From contig SEDG01000006.1 of NCBI GenBank assembly GCA_004295885.1, positions 1 through 27,272 on the forward strand: 27,272 bases of DNA, in the 5' to 3' direction. Source of the stretch: Pedobacter sp. (GTDB lineage Bacteria; Bacteroidota; Bacteroidia; Sphingobacteriales; Sphingobacteriaceae). Shown one piece after another: positions 26,000-27,272 of this stretch; within the stretch, counting starts at the first letter, position 1; each line of letters opens with the position of its first letter. Under the pieces are notes generated by a model. The model did not search any database and had not been told where the DNA came from. It saw only the letters and a list, made by a program, of their open reading frames with translations. The translations under genes were made by a program, and so were the position numbers.

Positions 26000-26032
26000 A
26001 AGCCCTTTACTCGTTCCTCGTTTCAGGGGCTT
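26000..26032. repeat. Palindromic extragenic element-like segment
   Basis: AAGCCC (26000-26005) pairs with GGGCTT (26027-26032), within a pyrimidine-rich stretch starting TCCCGTTCTTTGCTCC (25984-25999) and ending before TTTATAA (26047-26053). Its layout recalls short palindromic repeats scattered between genes in Flavobacterium and Pedobacter. The family link is from memory only. Confidence 0.3.
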
Positions 26033-26178
26033 TCGTTTCGCTCGTGTTTATAAAACAAAAAATAGTGCCATTAACCCAATAAAGCTACCATTCAAAGTCT
26101 GCAAACCTTGCATATTAAACTTTTCTTGGTGTAAATCATACACTTAGCAACTTAATGCAAAATGAAACCTCTTATCTG

Positions 26179-26209
26179 TTTGCAATTGTGTCGATGTTTG
26201 CTACCTTTG
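26179..26209 (+). promoter_or_regulatory. rRNA promoter P1
   Basis: TTTG (26179-26182), a 19-bp spacer and TACCTTTG (26202-26209) form a full Bacteroidota consensus promoter. It is followed by a purine-rich segment starting CATCCCGCTTCGGAGG, which resembles the one after P2. Confidence 0.8.
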
Positions 26210-26336
26210 CATCCCGCTTCGGAGGAGGCGTTTGTGTTACTGAAATGGTGCTGGGGATGTTGAAAGAGGGGATTTGAAAGTATTTGCGCTGTAAACAAGC
26301 CACTTACGGGAAACTGAAAAAAACTTCACAAAAATT

Positions 26337-26366
26337 TTTGGAAAGCGAAAAATCTTCCTACCTTTG
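26337..26366 (+). promoter_or_regulatory. rRNA promoter P2
   Basis: TTTG (26337-26340), an 18-bp spacer and TACCTTTG (26359-26366). It lies 157 bp after P1, followed by CAACCCGCTACGGAGG. Confidence 0.82.
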
Positions 26367-26493
26367 CAACCCGCTACGGAGGTAACGACGGAAGGATGGA
26401 GGAGAGGGATTGAGATGAAGGTTGATTTGAAATGACGGAAACAAAACAGCAAACAAGCGAGACGAAAGAAAGTTTCAAAAAAGATAAAAAAAG

Positions 26494-26524
26494 TTTGCGG
26501 GTTTGAAAAAGTTTCCTACCTTTG
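26494..26524 (+). promoter_or_regulatory. rRNA promoter P3
   Basis: TTTG (26494-26497), a 19-bp spacer and TACCTTTG (26517-26524). It lies 158 bp after P2 and is the promoter nearest the 16S gene. The A/G-rich stretch before it could act as an UP-like element. Confidence 0.82.
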
Positions 26525-26802
26525 CAGTCCCAAACGAAACGAAAGTTAACGAACGGAGTTCGGAAGACTAAGAAAAAGATTGAAACAATGAAAATGCCCA
26601 ACGGATTACCGGAACATCAAAAGACAGGGAGTTAAGCAAAGCACGACATTGCAACATATATAAACCGCCGCGAGGTCAGGTTGAAAAGTTCATTAAAGAG
26701 ATATCATTTATACAACGCAGCGAGGCAATCAGGTACGGTTTGAAAGTACATTGAACCGAGCTGTTTCTTAAGTCTGTAACTATCAGACAACATAACACAA
26801 AT
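26525..26802 (+). promoter_or_regulatory. rRNA leader with two boxA-like copies
   Basis: 278 bp between P3 and the first 16S-like base. Two imperfect copies occur: GCGAGG, then TTGAAAAGTTCATTAAAG (26670-26698), and GCGAGG, then TTTGAAAGTACATTGAAC (26720-26756). GTTCATTAA and GTACATTGA resemble the boxA antitermination signal of rRNA operons. No AGAGTTTGAT or other 16S 5'-end sequence occurs here. Confidence 0.6.

Positions 26803-27272
<470 letters not shown>

Larger units (their letters stand above)
25447..26178. other. Gene-free AT-rich spacer
   Basis: 732 bp with no credible coding frame and no tRNA. It contains alternating TA tracts (25634-25644, 25837-25849, 25965-25975), one stem (25694-25723) and one palindromic segment (26000-26032). 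Apart from these, nothing recognisable was found. Confidence 0.6.

Noticed and set aside
25447..26178. A tRNA or CRISPR array in the gene-free spacer
   Set aside because: No cloverleaf, TTCRA loop or regularly spaced repeats were found; the TA tracts are irregular.
26237..26601. Two minus-strand open frames in the rRNA promoter region
   Set aside because: They overlap three tandem promoters and the leader, run against rRNA transcription, and encode low-complexity, unfamiliar sequence.

Overview
The window looks like a chromosomal segment of a Sphingobacteriaceae bacterium (Bacteroidota), close to Pedobacter. The evidence is a 16S rRNA fragment that reads like Pedobacter, AT-rich genes with few Shine-Dalgarno sites, several promoters of the Bacteroidota type (TTG, 18-20 bp, TAnnTTTG), and the gene order bamD, omega-like rpoZ, coaBC, DUF4835/porD, recN. 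No phage, insertion sequence, CRISPR array or tRNA was seen.

Layout. 1-927 (-): the 5' part of a carboxypeptidase-like regulatory-domain protein, broken near 672-682. 1046-3921 (+): a LytTR response regulator and a TPR-containing membrane histidine kinase. 3966-4778 (-): an AraC-type regulator. 5031-16988 (+): a four-gene envelope locus coding for a collagen-like lipoprotein, a probable beta-barrel protein, a 2278-residue TANFOR/Fn3/carboxypeptidase-regulatory protein and an Fn3-like secreted protein. 16985-19416 (-): a TonB C-terminal-domain protein and recN. 19534-21996 (-): a BlaI-type repressor and an M56 metallopeptidase whose expected sensor region is a 23-residue Lys/Glu-rich repeat array, with two clear operators over the promoter. 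22107-25411 (-): the housekeeping run bamD, rpoZ, coaBC, porD. 25447-26178: a gene-free AT-rich spacer. 26179-27272 (+): three tandem rRNA promoters, a leader, and a 16S rRNA that lacks its 5' end.

How the genes may work together. The sensor pair and AraC regulator lie beside the collagen/TANFOR locus, and LytTR-like half sites lie in front of it, so a regulated surface structure or adhesin is a reasonable but unproven reading. The BlaI/M56 pair is a self-contained, probably autoregulated sensing module lying between porD and recN, flanked on one side by a perfect palindrome.

Main anomalies. Three unrelated features each appear to lack an internal or terminal block of roughly 0.1-0.15 kb: the first gene (frame lost), coaBC (in-frame, removing the CoaC catalytic His and flavin-binding segment), and the 16S 5' domain. 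Either the assembly has small collapsed deletions or the genome has real lesions. This should be settled before any biology is built on these loci.
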